The notes: generated from the sequence alone by a model not told the origin. Counted from the first letter of the stretch, positions 1-5,993 are shown. The stretch is DNA of 12,739 nt from Prevotellaceae bacterium UBA1746 (GCA_905369775.1 CAJPJR010000057.1:1-12739), one strand, 5' to 3'. Program-made: numbers and translations.

Positions 1-2
1 GT

Positions 3-153
3 GAAGAGGTGAAGGATAAAAACGAAAACCTCCTGACGCGCGCGCGTACGCGCGAGGACAAATGGAGGGAAATTCAAGTGGCAGCCACTCGCCCCGCGAT
101 CACAAGCTCTAATATAACGCCGATCCAAACACTAGCCTTTCTCCATTGCCGAT
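3..153 (+). CDS. Possible 3' end of an unidentified gene, cut by window edge
   Basis: An open frame enters from the left edge and stops at a TAG at 151-153, giving about 50 residues. The first part is charged and helical-looking (EEVKDKNENLL, then RTREDKWREIQ), as expected of a real C-terminal tail. The last part overlaps the IS30 remnant in another frame, so the tail may be an artificial extension created where the mobile element joined. Bases 41-54 form a perfect 14-bp GC-rich palindrome within it. I do not recognise the family. The frame could equally be chance, because only about 150 bases are visible. Confidence 0.2.
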
Positions 154-650
154 AGAACAAGTATTCACTCGCGTCCCGAGCAGGCGGACGGAAAACGCTT
201 TGGGGATTTTGAGATGGATTTGATTGTGGATGCTCACAACCACGCCATACTCACGATTGTGGAGCGTTCCACAAACATGCTCTTCATGACCAAACTTCCC
301 CATGGCAAGAAGTCCGAGCCGTTGGCCAAAGCGGTCAGGCGTCTGCTGCTGCCCTACAAGAAACACATCAAGACCATAACCACTGACAACGGCCCTGAAT
401 TTGCTGCACACAAGCTCATTACAAAGTATTTGGGAGCGGTCGTCTATTTCGCAGATCCTTATGCCTCATGGCAGAAAGGAGCGATTGAAAATACAAACAA
501 ACTCATCAGACAGTATATTCCCAAACAAGCCAACTTCGATGATTTCACAGATAAAAGATTGCGAGCATACAGAAGAAAATCAACAGTAGACCCAGGCAAA
601 AGCTGAGGTTTGAAACACCAAAAGCAGAGTTCTTCAAACGAATAGCCTAA
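136..650 (+). pseudogene. IS30-family transposase, N-terminally truncated and frameshifted
   Basis: This is the catalytic half of an IS30-family DDE transposase, the enzyme that moves the insertion sequence. All three catalytic acidic positions are recognisable: D in GDFEMDLIVD, D in ITTDNGPEF, and E in KGAIENTNKLIRQY. The frame is open from 136; homology-like residues (IADRTSIHSRPE) precede the first ATG at 214, so that ATG is not the natural start. The N-terminal helix-turn-helix is missing, and a TAG at 133-135 closes the frame upstream. Near 557-560 one base appears to be lost (AGATTGCG where AGAATTGCG would keep frame). The 214 frame then ends early at 604-606, while the next frame restores the typical tail (IASIQKKINSRPRQKL and ETPKAEFFKRIA) and stops at 648-650. 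The copy is dead. Family assignment is secure, the exact IS name is not. Confidence 0.85.
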
Positions 651-651
651 T

Positions 652-776
652 TTTGCACTTGCCGGTTGACTCTACGGGCTGATTCCCACGATACGTGCGA
701 TCTCTTTTCTTGGGCATTTTCTTTGCAGCAAGGCAAAGATTTGCGACCTTTGCTCCGAGGTTAGTTGTTTGTACAT
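652..776 (-). pseudogene. Remnant of IS30-type transposase N-terminal helix-turn-helix
   Basis: Reading leftwards from the ATG at 776-774 gives 34 codons starting MYKQLTSEQR and including PRKEIARIVGISP, then a TAG at 674-672. This is the N-terminal DNA-binding helix-turn-helix found in Bacteroidota IS30-family transposases. After the stop another frame reads VNRQVQN, resembling the expected STVxRExxRN continuation, so the fragment is frameshifted as well as cut off. It ends where the opposite-strand transposase tail begins (stop at 650). It could be part of the same element inverted relative to its catalytic half, or a leftover of a second copy. A TATCTTTG box sits just upstream. Confidence 0.6.
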
Positions 777-784
777 AAGCAATA

Positions 785-792
785 CAAAGATA
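785..792 (-). promoter_or_regulatory. -7 box (TATCTTTG) before IS30 N-terminal remnant
   Basis: On the minus strand the bases read TATCTTTG, an exact match to the Bacteroidota -7 consensus TAnnTTTG. The box lies only 8 bases before the remnant ATG, so the leader would be almost absent. No clear TTG lies 19-21 bases upstream. It is plausibly the original weak transposase promoter. Confidence 0.35.
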
Positions 793-803
793 ATTAATCT
801 CCG

Positions 804-832
804 AGAGTCCTCGAAAGGGGACTCTTTTTTTT
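804..832 (+). terminator. Rho-independent terminator at outer end of IS remnant
   Basis: AGAGTCC (804-810) pairs with GGACTCT (819-825) around an 8-base loop, followed by a run of eight T (825-832). It would stop rightward transcription. The hairpin is nested between the inverted copies GCAATACAAA (779-788) and TTTGTATTGC (830-839). A terminator at an IS end would shield the transposase from read-through. Confidence 0.65.
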
Positions 833-853
833 GTATTGCCGGTATCGCTCTTC

Positions 854-921
854 GGGGCTACGCGCCCCGGCCGCGAGGCCAACCCGCGGTGTTTTTCATA
901 GATTAGAGCCTATGAAGAAAC
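854..921. repeat. Cluster of consecutive short hairpins
   Basis: Several inverted repeats follow one another: GGGGC (854-858) with GCCCC (864-868); GGCC (869-872) with GGCC (877-880), alternatively CCGCG (871-875) with CGCGG (885-889); and TTCATAG (895-901) with CTATGAA (910-916), extendable to 891/921 with one G-T pair and one bulge. No gene spans it. It may be a structured relic of the mobile element or an extragenic repeat; the function is unknown. Confidence 0.4.
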
Positions 922-1099
922 GAATGATTTGTTGCACTTCGATTTTGAAAGAACGGTTGCGGATAGGGAAATCGTGTCGTTTTGAAGTTTAGCGGACAGC
1001 AATAATTTTGTGTAGCAGTTTATGTAGCAGAATTTGACCGAATGATGACTATCAAAACCTAGGGTTTAGCCGTCACTGTGTAGGCTTATATACAAAGAA
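922..1099. other. Non-coding scar between IS remnants and tRNA-Ser
   Basis: No convincing gene is visible from 777 to 1190 apart from the short sites listed separately. This sub-stretch contains a direct repeat TGTAGCAG at 1011-1018 and 1023-1030, and a plus-strand promoter-like pair (TTTG 981-984, 18 bases, TAATTTTG 1003-1010) with no gene after it. It looks like the decayed end of an element that once sat beside the tRNA gene, but no integrase can be read. Confidence 0.4.
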
Positions 1100-1132
1100 A
1101 AATCGTTGTAAGTATAAGTCTTACAACGATTT
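1091..1132 (-). terminator. Terminator of tRNA-Ser transcript
   Basis: A perfect 13-bp stem (1100-1112 with 1120-1132) closes a 7-base loop. On the minus strand it is followed by TTTTTCTTTG. It lies about 60 bases past the tRNA 3' end, in the right orientation to end that transcript. Confidence 0.75.
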
Positions 1133-1190
1133 ACGCTAATTTAGAAGGCTATTTTGACGACCGTTTTGAAGTCATCTTGAAGCCACTTTG

Positions 1191-1278
1191 CGGAGAGAGG
1201 GGGATTCGAACCCCCGAAACGCTTTAGGCGTTTACACGCTTTCCAGGCGTGCCTCTTCAACCACTCGAGCACCTCTCC
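1191..1278 (-). tRNA. tRNA-Ser(GGA)
   Basis: The 88-base minus-strand sequence folds as a class II tRNA. The acceptor stem starts GGAGAGG and pairs with TCTCTCC, with discriminator G73. The anticodon stem CACGC/GCGTG carries loop CTGGAAA, giving anticodon GGA for serine codons UCC/UCU. A long variable arm (AAACGCCTAAAGCGTTT) is typical of tRNA-Ser, and the T arm is GGGGG-TTCGAAT-CCCCC. CCA is not encoded. A TACCTTTG promoter box lies upstream and a strong terminator downstream. Its 3' end faces the IS-rich scar, a usual arrangement for integration next to tRNA genes, although no second copy of the tRNA 3' end is visible. Confidence 0.97.
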
Positions 1279-1344
1279 GGTTGAAAAGTGATTCTCATTG
1301 AGTTTTATGAGAATTGCAAAGAGCTCGCTGCTCGTTTGCGAGTG

Positions 1345-1376
1345 CAAAGGTACGATCTTTGTGTGGAATGACGAAA
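1345..1376 (-). promoter_or_regulatory. Probable promoter of tRNA-Ser
   Basis: On the minus strand TTTC (1376-1373), 20 bases, then TACCTTTG (1352-1345). The -7 box matches TAnnTTTG exactly; the -33 box is one base off TTTG. The start would be about 60 bases ahead of the mature tRNA 5' end. Confidence 0.5.
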
Positions 1377-1418
1377 TTATAGGGAGAAAAAATGCGCGCG
1401 AATTGCATTTTATCGGTT

Positions 1419-1454
1419 TTTGCTCAAGAGAACGCAGAAGTTTGTCTATATTTG
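1419..1454 (+). promoter_or_regulatory. Probable promoter of the mutarotase gene
   Basis: TATATTTG at 1447-1454 matches TAnnTTTG exactly. A TTTG lies at 1419-1422, but the 24-base spacing is longer than the usual 19-21. Transcription would start near 1461, about 30 bases before the chosen ATG. This supports the 1490 start over an upstream one. Confidence 0.5.
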
Positions 1455-1489
1455 CCCATCATGTCACCCAGAAAATAGCTAACAGAAGA

Positions 1490-1873
1490 ATGGAAAAGTA
1501 CGCTTATCCCGTTCGGCAATTTGCCGGCGCCACGAAACGCGTGGTGCAAACCCTGGATTTGAAAGACGACCCCGAGCTGGTGGCCGCCTACAAGCATTGG
1601 CACTCTCGAGAAGGGATTTGGCCCGAAATTTTGCAGGGCATCAAAGACAGCGGAGTGCTCGAAATGGAGATTTACCTCCTCGGCACCCGTCTTTTCATGA
1701 TCGTGGAACTCGCTGCATCCGACAGTTGGGACGAAGTGATGGCGCGCATGGGAGCAGGACCGCGACAAGCAGAATGGGAAGCCTTTGTGGCCCGCTTTCA
1801 GCGCGCTGATCCCGCCGCCGGGAGTGCAGAAAAATGGCAGCGCATGGAGCGTATTTTCCATGTGTACGAATAA
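1490..1873 (+). CDS. L-rhamnose mutarotase family protein (RhaM/DUF718-like)
   Basis: A 127-residue protein of the RhaM-type dimeric alpha/beta-barrel family, whose members interconvert the alpha and beta anomers of a 6-deoxy sugar in the cytoplasm. Visible signatures are KRVVQTLDLK (16-25), Y34 and H38 spaced as the catalytic Tyr18/His22 of E. coli RhaM, WPEI (44-47), and the strand EMEIYLLGTRLFMIVE (58-73). The position aligning with E. coli Tyr41 is Met59, and there is a two-residue insertion before WPEI, so the sugar may be fucose or another deoxy sugar instead of rhamnose. The frame is open further upstream (to 1298), but a -7 box at 1447-1454 and family length favour the ATG at 1490. 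It stands alone, with no catabolic genes beside it, and ends at a bidirectional terminator shared with trmD. Confidence 0.8.
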   Translation: MEKYAYPVRQFAGATKRVVQTLDLKDDPELVAAYKHWHSREGIWPEILQGIKDSGVLEMEIYLLGTRLFMIVELAASDSWDEVMARMGAGPRQAEWEAFVARFQRADPAAGSAEKWQRMERIFHVYE

Positions 1874-1926
1874 TGACAAGCACTGTGCCGGGGTTCTACA
1901 TTCGGCACTGCGGATGTCACAATATT

Positions 1927-1971
1927 AAAACGACGCGCACCACATGATTTGTGTGGTGCGCGTCGCTTTTT
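1927..1971. terminator. Bidirectional terminator between mutarotase gene and trmD
   Basis: A perfect 14-bp GC-rich stem (1931-1944 with 1952-1965) closes a 7-base loop. T1967-1971 follows on the plus strand and TTTT (complement of 1927-1930) on the minus strand. It can serve both converging genes. Confidence 0.85.
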
Positions 1972-2061
1972 CTATTGGTGTGGAGGCGCAAATCGTGTGA
2001 ACGGCCTGCTCAATTGCGTGGTGTGCGGAACAAAGGCACAGCGCAAACGCGGGCGGAGCCT

Positions 2062-2739
2062 TTATTTTTCGAGCAGATCGGGGCGGAGTCGTTTCGTGCG
2101 CTCGAGCGATTGCGCCATCTCCCATTCGTGGATCTTCGCGTCGTGGCCTGAGAGGAGCACATCGGGCACTTTCCAACCTTTGTAGTCGGCCGGGCGCGTG
2201 TAGACGGGAGCAGCCAGCAAGTGGTCTTGGAAGGAGTCGCTGAGTGCGCTCTGTTCGTCGCCGATGGCACCGGGAATGATGCGCACGATGGCGTCGGTCA
2301 TGCAGGCTGCGGCCAATTCGCCGCCGGTGAGCACGAAATCGCCGATCGAAACCTCCTTCGTGATGAGGTGCTCACGAATGCGGTAGTCGATGCCCTTGTA
2401 GTGTCCACAGAGAATAATGAGGTTGCCCTTCATCGAGAGGCTGTTGGCCATGGGTTGGTCGAACTTTTCACCGTCGGGCGAGGTGAAAATCACTTCGTCA
2501 TAGTCGCGTTCGGCCTTGAGCGCTGCGATGCAGTCGTCGATGGGTTGGCACTGCATCACCATTCCCGCAAAGCCGCCGTAGGGATAGTCGTCGACGCGGC
2601 GATGTTTGTCGGTGGTGTAGTCACGCAGGTTGTGCACATGAATTTCGACCAGTCCTTTTTTCTGCGCTCGCGCCAGGATGGAGGTGTTGAGGAAGCCGTC
2701 GAGCATTTCGGGAACTACGGAGATGATGTCGATGCGCAT
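2062..2739 (-). CDS. trmD: tRNA (guanine-N1-)-methyltransferase TrmD
   Basis: TrmD methylates N1 of G37 next to the anticodon using S-adenosylmethionine, preventing +1 frameshifting. The 225-residue protein shows the SPOUT trefoil-knot landmarks: GGFAGMVM (55-62), the SAM-binding stretch TSPDGEKF (86-93), LIILCGHYKGIDYR (107-120), SIGDFVLTGGELAA (131-144) and SALSDSF (164-170). The start is the ATG at 2739-2737, where family members begin (MRIDIIS). The frame stays open 81 codons further upstream, but that part runs through the probable promoter and does not resemble TrmD. The loop has K115 where E. coli has Glu116; this is usual for Bacteroidota TrmD as far as I recall. The gene appears to be transcribed alone, between a terminator upstream (2981-3031) and the shared terminator downstream. 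Confidence 0.96.
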   Translation of the reverse strand: MRIDIISVVPEMLDGFLNTSILARAQKKGLVEIHVHNLRDYTTDKHRRVDDYPYGGFAGMVMQCQPIDDCIAALKAERDYDEVIFTSPDGEKFDQPMANSLSMKGNLIILCGHYKGIDYRIREHLITKEVSIGDFVLTGGELAAACMTDAIVRIIPGAIGDEQSALSDSFQDHLLAAPVYTRPADYKGWKVPDVLLSGHDAKIHEWEMAQSLERTKRLRPDLLEK

Positions 2740-2813
2740 GCCGGTTAAGTTGTGTTGGGGTGATAGTTGTTCGTTGAGGACGTGTGGGGGTAGACCACTT
2801 CGGTTCTTTGCTG

Positions 2814-2821
2814 CAAAGGTA
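2814..2821 (-). promoter_or_regulatory. -7 box of trmD promoter
   Basis: The minus strand reads TACCTTTG, an exact TAnnTTTG match, 74 bases before the trmD ATG. No TTG is seen 19-21 bases further upstream. It falls between the upstream gene's terminator and trmD, where a promoter is expected. Confidence 0.45.
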
Positions 2822-2980
2822 GCGAAAAAATGCCGAGAGGTGGAGCGGCGACCTCGATTTTCGTACGCTGTGGGCAAAAGTTCGTCCACGGCGAGGGGAG
2901 TGGTGCGACGAAAATCGACAACGCGGTGCGCGTGCGCACGCTGCGTGTTCAGGAAAGTGGGCGCGAACGGAGCGGAGCGC

Positions 2981-3031
2981 AAAAAAAGCGCAAGCGTCCC
3001 TCACCGGTTGCGAGAAACCGGCAAGGGACGC
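2981..3031 (-). terminator. Terminator after the acidic-protein gene
   Basis: GCGTCCCT (2994-3001) pairs with AGGGACGC (3024-3031), and inside it CCGGTT (3004-3009) pairs with AACCGG (3016-3021), with small symmetric internal loops. On the minus strand the stem is followed, after six bases, by a run of seven T (2987-2981). It separates the trxA unit from trmD. I see no gene between 2740 and 3059. Confidence 0.6.
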
Positions 3032-3059
3032 CTTGGCATAGAGTGGAGACAGGAGCGAA

Positions 3060-3389
3060 TCACTCAAAGTCATCGCCGTAGGACAATTCGGCTTCGACTA
3101 CGAGCTCGAGATCTTCGATGCTGAAATCGCCCACCTTGTCTTTGTGTGCGGTGCGTCGGAGTGTCTCGGCGATGCGCTCAAGATCGACATTGACGAAACC
3201 CTCTTCGTCGGGTTCGGCATCGAGGATGTCGCTGTCTGCCAAGAACTCTTCGATGAGATCGTGGAAGTAGTAAAGTTGCTCTTCGTCAAATCGTGCACTG
3301 ACTTCCGAGGGAAGCGAGCGACGAACGTGAGCCACAATTTCTGCGTCGAGGGCAGCGTCCTCGAGCAATTCGTTGTCTAATACGGCCAT
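3060..3389 (-). CDS. Conserved acidic protein of unknown function
   Basis: A 109-residue soluble protein with no signal peptide or membrane segment. About 33 of 109 residues are Asp or Glu. The core reads DEEQLYYFHDLIEEFL (35-50), then AEPDEEGFVNVDLE (58-71), and the tail is VVEAELSYGDDFE. The layout (a helix pair, a short EPDEEGFVNVDL segment, an acidic tail) resembles a small uncharacterised protein I recall beside thioredoxin genes in Bacteroidales. The gene starts 35 bases after trxA and is followed by a terminator, so the two are very likely co-transcribed. A role linked to thioredoxin is only a guess from position. Confidence 0.8.
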   Translation of the reverse strand: MAVLDNELLEDAALDAEIVAHVRRSLPSEVSARFDEEQLYYFHDLIEEFLADSDILDAEPDEEGFVNVDLERIAETLRRTAHKDKVGDFSIEDLELVVEAELSYGDDFE

Positions 3390-3424
3390 GGGAGGGTATA
3401 GAGTGAGGCGTTAACGTTCGCTGA

Positions 3425-3739
3425 TCAGAGTTGGTTTTCGATCTTGGAAACGATCTCCGACTTGGGCAGTGCACCGACGAATTTGTCGACCTGCTGACCA
3501 TTTTTGAAGAACAGCACCGTGGGAACCGAACGGATGCCGTAGGTCATGGCGAGATCTTCGCTCTCGTCGACATCTACCTTGACGATGTTGACGCGGTCGC
3601 CGAACTCTTCGCTCACCTCGTCGAGCGTGGGCGAAAGTTTCTTGCAGGGGCCGCACCAAGTGGCGAAGAAGTCAACGACGAGGAGCTTATCATCTTGTAC
3701 GAGTGCGGGGAAGTCTGTGGAATTGATGAGACGTGCCAT
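3425..3739 (-). CDS. trxA: Thioredoxin
   Basis: A 104-residue cytoplasmic thioredoxin that reduces protein disulfides, being itself reduced by thioredoxin reductase. The redox motif is WCGPC (28-32), preceded by VVDFFAT. The cis-proline is in SVPT (71-74), and FFKNGQQVDKFVGA (77-90) is the conserved C-terminal strand-turn region. Length is typical and there is no signal peptide, so it is the housekeeping form and not a TlpA/ResA-like envelope protein. The acidic-protein gene follows 35 bases later in the same direction. A TACTTTTG box lies about 150 bases upstream. Confidence 0.96.
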   Translation of the reverse strand: MARLINSTDFPALVQDDKLLVVDFFATWCGPCKKLSPTLDEVSEEFGDRVNIVKVDVDESEDLAMTYGIRSVPTVLFFKNGQQVDKFVGALPKSEIVSKIENQL

Positions 3740-3890
3740 AAAGCTTTTGTTTTTTTTGAAGTTTGAAATCGCTGCACCGAGTACGGCCGAGCGTGGTTAG
3801 TGTGGCTTTGCTGCCTTGATGTCCCCAATCATGCCAATAGCGTGCCAAAGCGGCGAGGGACTGACAGGCGTCTGCCACGTCTTTACGCTG

Positions 3891-3898
3891 CAAAAGTA
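3891..3898 (-). promoter_or_regulatory. -7 box of trxA promoter
   Basis: The minus strand reads TACTTTTG, an exact TAnnTTTG match, leaving a leader of roughly 145 bases before trxA. It overlaps a small inverted repeat (AAAAGTA 3892-3898 with TACTTTT 3900-3906). No -33 TTG is seen at normal spacing. Confidence 0.4.
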
Positions 3899-4386
3899 CT
3901 ACTTTTTTGTCGGTGAGCGCTACGAATACAGAAAAACATGTGTCGCGTCGGATATATTATCACTTTTTCTCCGTGAAGATGTGATTTTGCGCTCCGCGGA
4001 CGGCCATTGGGCAAAGCGAGCATTCGCCGTTCGCCTGTCGAATTGGCAGTTTATTGAGGGCGCAAGGGAGGCAGCGACCCTGCGGCGACCACGGCGGGGC
4101 GATGTGTGCGCAGTGCTGCGTCTCTGTCTCGCCACGGTGCGCACCTATCCCGGAGCCGTACGTGAGAACATGTGGCACGTAGACCGAAAGTCCCCGCTGC
4201 GATGGAAAAAACGCGGGACTTTGCAACGAAAATGCGCGAGTTTCTGCACAAAGCGCCCCGTTTTCCGCATTTTCTTGCCCGTCGGAAGGCCGCGTGGGAG
4301 GCTGTTTCGCCGTCAGGTGGGGCGTTTCATCCTCGGAGGGGCCTCGATGCGGACGAAGGAGGGGAAAGAGGGAAGCCTCCCACAGC
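3899..4386. other. Intergenic stretch without a supportable gene
   Basis: Nearly 490 bases separate the trxA promoter from the terminator of the DUF4301 gene. Open frames cross it on both strands, but they either run on as antisense of neighbouring genes or read through the terminator, and none shows family features. The only structure I see is the hairpin/repeat at 4187-4249. Confidence 0.5.
4187..4249. repeat. Imperfect hairpin and tandem degenerate motif
   Basis: AAAGTCCCCGC (4187-4197) pairs with GCGGGACTTT (4213-4222) with one bulged C. The right arm is part of the motif GGAAAAAACGCGGGACTTTGC (4204-4224). A degenerate second unit, AAAATGCGCGAGTTTCTGC (4229-4247), follows directly. Related motifs occur at 6930-6950 and 11179-11198. 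None lies inside a gene I accept. Confidence 0.4.
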
Positions 4387-4431
4387 AAAAAATCCCCTTT
4401 GCAGCGAAGCGAGTGCGCTGCAAAGGGGATT
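4387..4431 (-). terminator. Terminator of the DUF4301 gene
   Basis: A perfect 16-bp stem (4391-4406 with 4416-4431) closes a 9-base loop and is followed on the minus strand by six T (4392-4387). It lies 35 bases past the stop codon. The plus strand has no T run, so it acts one way. Confidence 0.9.
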
Positions 4432-4466
4432 CTATTCGAAATGAGCTGCCCGATGGGCAACGGCGA

Positions 4467-5993
4467 TTAGGCTTGATGTTGCGGGCGGAAGTGATCGTGG
4501 ACCGTCTTCACGGGATTGAACGTGCTGAGCGGCACTTCAACGAAGACGGTGTTCCAGTCGCTCATGGCGCCATTCCAGAGGCCGGGGAGTTCGAGGGCCA
4601 GCAATTCTTTGCCGTCCTTGGATTTGCGGGAAATGAAACCGGTGGCGGGATCGACGAAATCGGGCAAATGGAATTTTTCGCCGTTGAAGTCGCGCAGACC
4701 ACACACGAGATCGACGGGATTGAAGTGCGTGCCTTGCTCGAAGAGCGCTTTTTTGCTCGGATCGTTCATGTCGATCTGGCTGCTCTCGAGAATCTGGAGC
4801 GAAACACTCCCGTCGGGATTGTAAGCGAGGAAGGGGCCACCGCCGGGTTCGCCGACATTGCGCACCATGCCGCAGACGCGCATCGGGCGGTTGAGCCGAC
4901 AATAGAGATAGTCGAGGAGTTCGAGTCCTTCGAGGGCTTCAGCGGCGTCGCTGTGGCAGTGAAGATCTTTTTCGACGAACTGCAACATCTCGTGCAGGCG
5001 CTCTTCGCTCACATCGCCCGCTTCGAGTTCTTCGAGATAGGCGAAAGCACGGGCTTGCAAGCTGACGAGCAGACCGGCAAGCACCTGCTTGTAAGTGACG
5101 GTGTCGGCCTTCAACCGATCGGGGCAGACATTGTCGACGGTTTTGACGAAGACCACATCGGCATCGAGGTCGTTGAGGTTTTCGATCAGGGCGCCGTGTC
5201 CGCCGGGGCGGAAGAGCAGGCTGCCGTCAGCGTTGCGGAACGGTGTGCCGTCGGGGTTGGCAGCCACAGTGTCGGTGGAAGGTTTCTGCTCGGAGAAGGT
5301 GATGTCGAGTTGCACGCCCTCGTTTTGCACAAAACGCGGAGCACACTTTTCGGCCAGTGCTTCGAAAAGGGCGCGGTGTTCGGGCGAAACGGTGAAGTGG
5401 AGTCGCACGTGGCGGTCGGCGCAGGCGTATTTCACCCCTTCCACGAGGTGCTCCTCGAACGGCGTGCGCGCTCCGTCGGCATAGCGATGGAATTGCAGCA
5501 GTCCCTTGGGCAGACGGCCGTAATTGAGTCCTTCGGGCAGCAGCAAACCGGCCACCACTTTCTTGTATTCGCCTTCGGCCACGAGCGCAGCGCTGTCTTT
5601 GCCGTGCAACTTCACGAGCGCTGCATCGAGCGCGCCGAGGAACGGGGCGTGGGGCAGGTTTTCGAAGAAGGTTTGGGTGAAGGCGTCGGTCGGTGTGTCG
5701 GATGTGCCGTCGAGGAAGGCAAAGAGGTCCTTGAACATGCGGCTTGCTGCGCCAGAAGCGGGTACGAACTTGACCACTTCATGGTCGCCTTCGTTGAGGT
5801 AGCGCTCCCAGGCAGCGAGATAGAGGTTGCGTTCCGTCTCTGAGGGGACGTAAATGCCACCGTTGTCCACCGATGCGGCAGCTTCCAGTTCGAGGAAAGG
5901 GAAACCGTGCTTGAGGTCGGCTAATTGTCGGTTGAATTGCTCCTCGCTGATGCCTTTGCGGTCGAGGAGTTCGCGGTCTTGTGGAGTAAGCAT
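4467..5993 (-). CDS. DUF4301 family protein, possible sugar nucleotidyltransferase fold
   Basis: A 508-residue cytoplasmic protein, no signal peptide, of a family common in Bacteroidota and known to me as DUF4301; no function is established. Near the N-terminus KFVPASGAASRMFKDL (75-90) looks like a glycine-rich nucleotide-binding loop of the GxGTRM kind. GGHGALIENL (264-273) followed by ADVVFVKTVDN (278-288) strongly resembles the UTP-glucose-1-phosphate uridylyltransferase pattern in which a 'vFvkNvDN' strand holds the metal-binding aspartate. I infer a nucleotidyltransferase-like fold, perhaps acting on sugar phosphates; this is not demonstrated. It starts at the ATG at 5993 with no recognisable -7 box just upstream. 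It may share transcription with the yhcH-like unit, though 161 bases separate them. Confidence 0.85.
   Translation of the reverse strand: MLTPQDRELLDRKGISEEQFNRQLADLKHGFPFLELEAAASVDNGGIYVPSETERNLYLAAWERYLNEGDHEVVKFVPASGAASRMFKDLFAFLDGTSDTPTDAFTQTFFENLPHAPFLGALDAALVKLHGKDSAALVAEGEYKKVVAGLLLPEGLNYGRLPKGLLQFHRYADGARTPFEEHLVEGVKYACADRHVRLHFTVSPEHRALFEALAEKCAPRFVQNEGVQLDITFSEQKPSTDTVAANPDGTPFRNADGSLLFRPGGHGALIENLNDLDADVVFVKTVDNVCPDRLKADTVTYKQVLAGLLVSLQARAFAYLEELEAGDVSEERLHEMLQFVEKDLHCHSDAAEALEGLELLDYLYCRLNRPMRVCGMVRNVGEPGGGPFLAYNPDGSVSLQILESSQIDMNDPSKKALFEQGTHFNPVDLVCGLRDFNGEKFHLPDFVDPATGFISRKSKDGKELLALELPGLWNGAMSDWNTVFVEVPLSTFNPVKTVHDHFRPQHQA

Noticed and set aside
41..54. GC-rich 14-bp palindrome as a possible regulatory site or origin element
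   Set aside because: It is an isolated CG-alternating palindrome within a possible coding frame at the window edge, with nothing around it to support a function.
912..992. A 26-codon plus-strand frame (MKKRMICCTSILKERL...) that might be the start of an integrase
   Set aside because: Too short, starts inside a hairpin, and does not clearly match the N-terminus of Bacteroidota tyrosine recombinases.
1298..1489. Upstream extension of the mutarotase frame
   Set aside because: The -7 box at 1447-1454 puts the transcription start near 1461, and the extension is not part of the family.
2740..2982. 81 extra codons at the start of the trmD frame
   Set aside because: They run through the -7 box at 2814-2821 and do not resemble TrmD; members start at MRIDIIS.
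4172..4444. A 90-codon plus-strand frame in the trxA-DUF4301 gap
   Set aside because: It reads through the strong terminator at 4387-4431, has no promoter and no recognisable family; its odd EKTRDFATKMREF text comes from the repeated motif.
3816..5843. A 675-codon plus-strand open frame covering the trxA upstream region and DUF4301
   Set aside because: It is antisense to the DUF4301 gene, runs through that gene's terminator hairpin, and its residues show low-complexity antisense character with no family motif.
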